A stretch of DNA of 53,596 bases from Flavobacteriaceae bacterium (GTDB taxonomy: Bacteria; Bacteroidota; Bacteroidia; Flavobacteriales; Flavobacteriaceae), in the NCBI GenBank assembly GCA_027490305.1, contig JAIXYI010000020.1:1-53596 (forward strand), written 5' to 3'. Shown piece after piece: positions 53,194 to 53,596 of the stretch (the stretch's first letter is position 1; each line of letters opens with the position of its first letter). The translations under genes and the position numbers were made by a program. The notes beneath the pieces were generated by a model. The model saw nothing but the letters and a program-made list of their open reading frames with translations, had not been told where the DNA came from and searched no databases.

Positions 53194-53406
53194 CGATTTT
53201 TTTGGTTGAGGCAATAGCCGGGGTATGCTTGCGTTGCAAGATGGGACTTATAAGTTGACCAGTCTCGGTAAAAAATTTATCCAGAGTTGTTCGGCAGAAA
53301 GTGAGAACGACGAGAATTAGAGGGTTATGTTACGACTCCTTTTTTGTAGCAACAACTCTACGGTTGAAACCTCTTTATTTATTAGGTAACTCAATATTAG
53401 CTCAGA

Positions 53407-53485
53407 AAAAATAAGGTAACTATATACAATTTTACAGTAATGCAAATCTATTTACTGTAAAATTGTATATAGTTACCTTATTTTT
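53407..53485. repeat. Perfect 34-bp palindrome
   Basis: Left arm 53407-53440 and right arm 53452-53485 are exact reverse complements, loop of 11 bases. The arms begin and end in runs of A and T, so it can act as a terminator on either strand. It is far longer than usual terminators and contains the stop codon and last 18 codons of the minus-strand gene. Confidence 0.85.
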
Positions 53486-53596
53486 AAATACCCATTTCAA
53501 ATCGGACTCGGTAAATTTTACTCCGGCAGCTTTAAGCTCTGCGATTATCGTATCGTCAAGATTCCTTCCTTTTTTTATGGCCTTCGCAAGCCCTTC
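53432..53596 (-). CDS. 3' end of a gene running off the window
   Basis: 54 residues ending at a TAA (53432-53434). The part before the palindrome (EGLAKAIKKGRNLDDTIIAE, then LKAAGVKFTESDLKWVFKNK) is helical and resembles, from memory only, C-terminal regions of polymorphic toxins such as Rhs tails. The last 15 or so residues are encoded by the palindrome and read as low-complexity TIYNFTVNRFALL, which suggests that the natural C terminus has been replaced. Identity uncertain. Confidence 0.4.
   Translation of the reverse strand, partial: EGLAKAIKKGRNLDDTIIAELKAAGVKFTESDLKWVFKNKVTIYNFTVNRFALL

Noticed and set aside
1..53596. tRNA or rRNA genes
   Set aside because: I looked in intergenic stretches for cloverleaf-like sequences and conserved rRNA segments and recognised none; a dedicated tRNA search could still find one.

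Overview
The window looks like a chromosomal segment of a moderately high-GC Flavobacterium or close relative (Bacteroidota). The signs are Bacteroidota promoters (TAnnTTTG at -7, TTG or TTTG near -33, little Shine-Dalgarno signal), a type IX secretion/gliding lipoprotein (SprE/PorW), an F-type ATPase operon ending at atpG with atpD/atpC absent, a eukaryote-like isoleucyl-tRNA synthetase, and several lipoprotein or membrane families typical of the group. No rRNA, tRNA or CRISPR array was seen.

Layout. 1-3.6 kb: a truncated DUF2809 gene, a PaaE-type ferredoxin reductase, and a two-gene ABC exporter. 3.7-12.7 kb: sprE, bactofilin, AtpZ/AtpI-like and DUF6168-like proteins, then atpBEFHAG. 12.8-22.7 kb: a prolyl oligopeptidase; a flippase-dut-nucleotidyltransferase-TPR-DUF4292-EnvC-like operon; and a convergent operon with two tandem RlpA proteins. 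22.7-31 kb: pgi; a DUF3108-kynA-M23 peptidase operon; a probable small structured RNA; and hmgA/hpd (tyrosine catabolism), separated by a repeat-bounded insert carrying a four-helix-bundle gene. 31-44 kb: an amino-acid permease, patatin/outer-membrane-barrel protein, uvrC, two ParE-type toxin-antitoxin modules (one toxin killed by an amber codon) around 5-formyl-THF cyclo-ligase, lspA, an orphan protein, a DksA-fold protein and ileS.

44.2-51.9 kb is an accessory defence island. It starts with an AbiE toxin-antitoxin pair whose antitoxin gene has a near-identical palindromic operator at each end. A transposase remnant of the REP-associated type follows. Next is an AT-rich block: a cytosine-5 DNA methyltransferase, a large protein with a GHKL (Hsp90/MORC-type) ATPase at the N terminus and a histidine-kinase-like ATPase at the C terminus, and a stand-alone receiver domain, all in one overlapping minus-strand operon. 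Divergent from it are a zinc-less Vsr endonuclease and an HNH-type protein. I regard this two-component-coupled methylation/nuclease locus as the best candidate for an undescribed system.

51.9-53.6 kb: a lipoprotein, a REP-rich spacer, a VOC-family protein, and the tail of an AT-rich gene whose end is embedded in a perfect 34-bp palindrome. A second theme is a family of intergenic repeats built from 8-bp units (GAATTAGC or GAAAATTA type). They form inverted arms flush with gene boundaries at 11.8, 24.5-24.8 and 29.2-29.9 kb.
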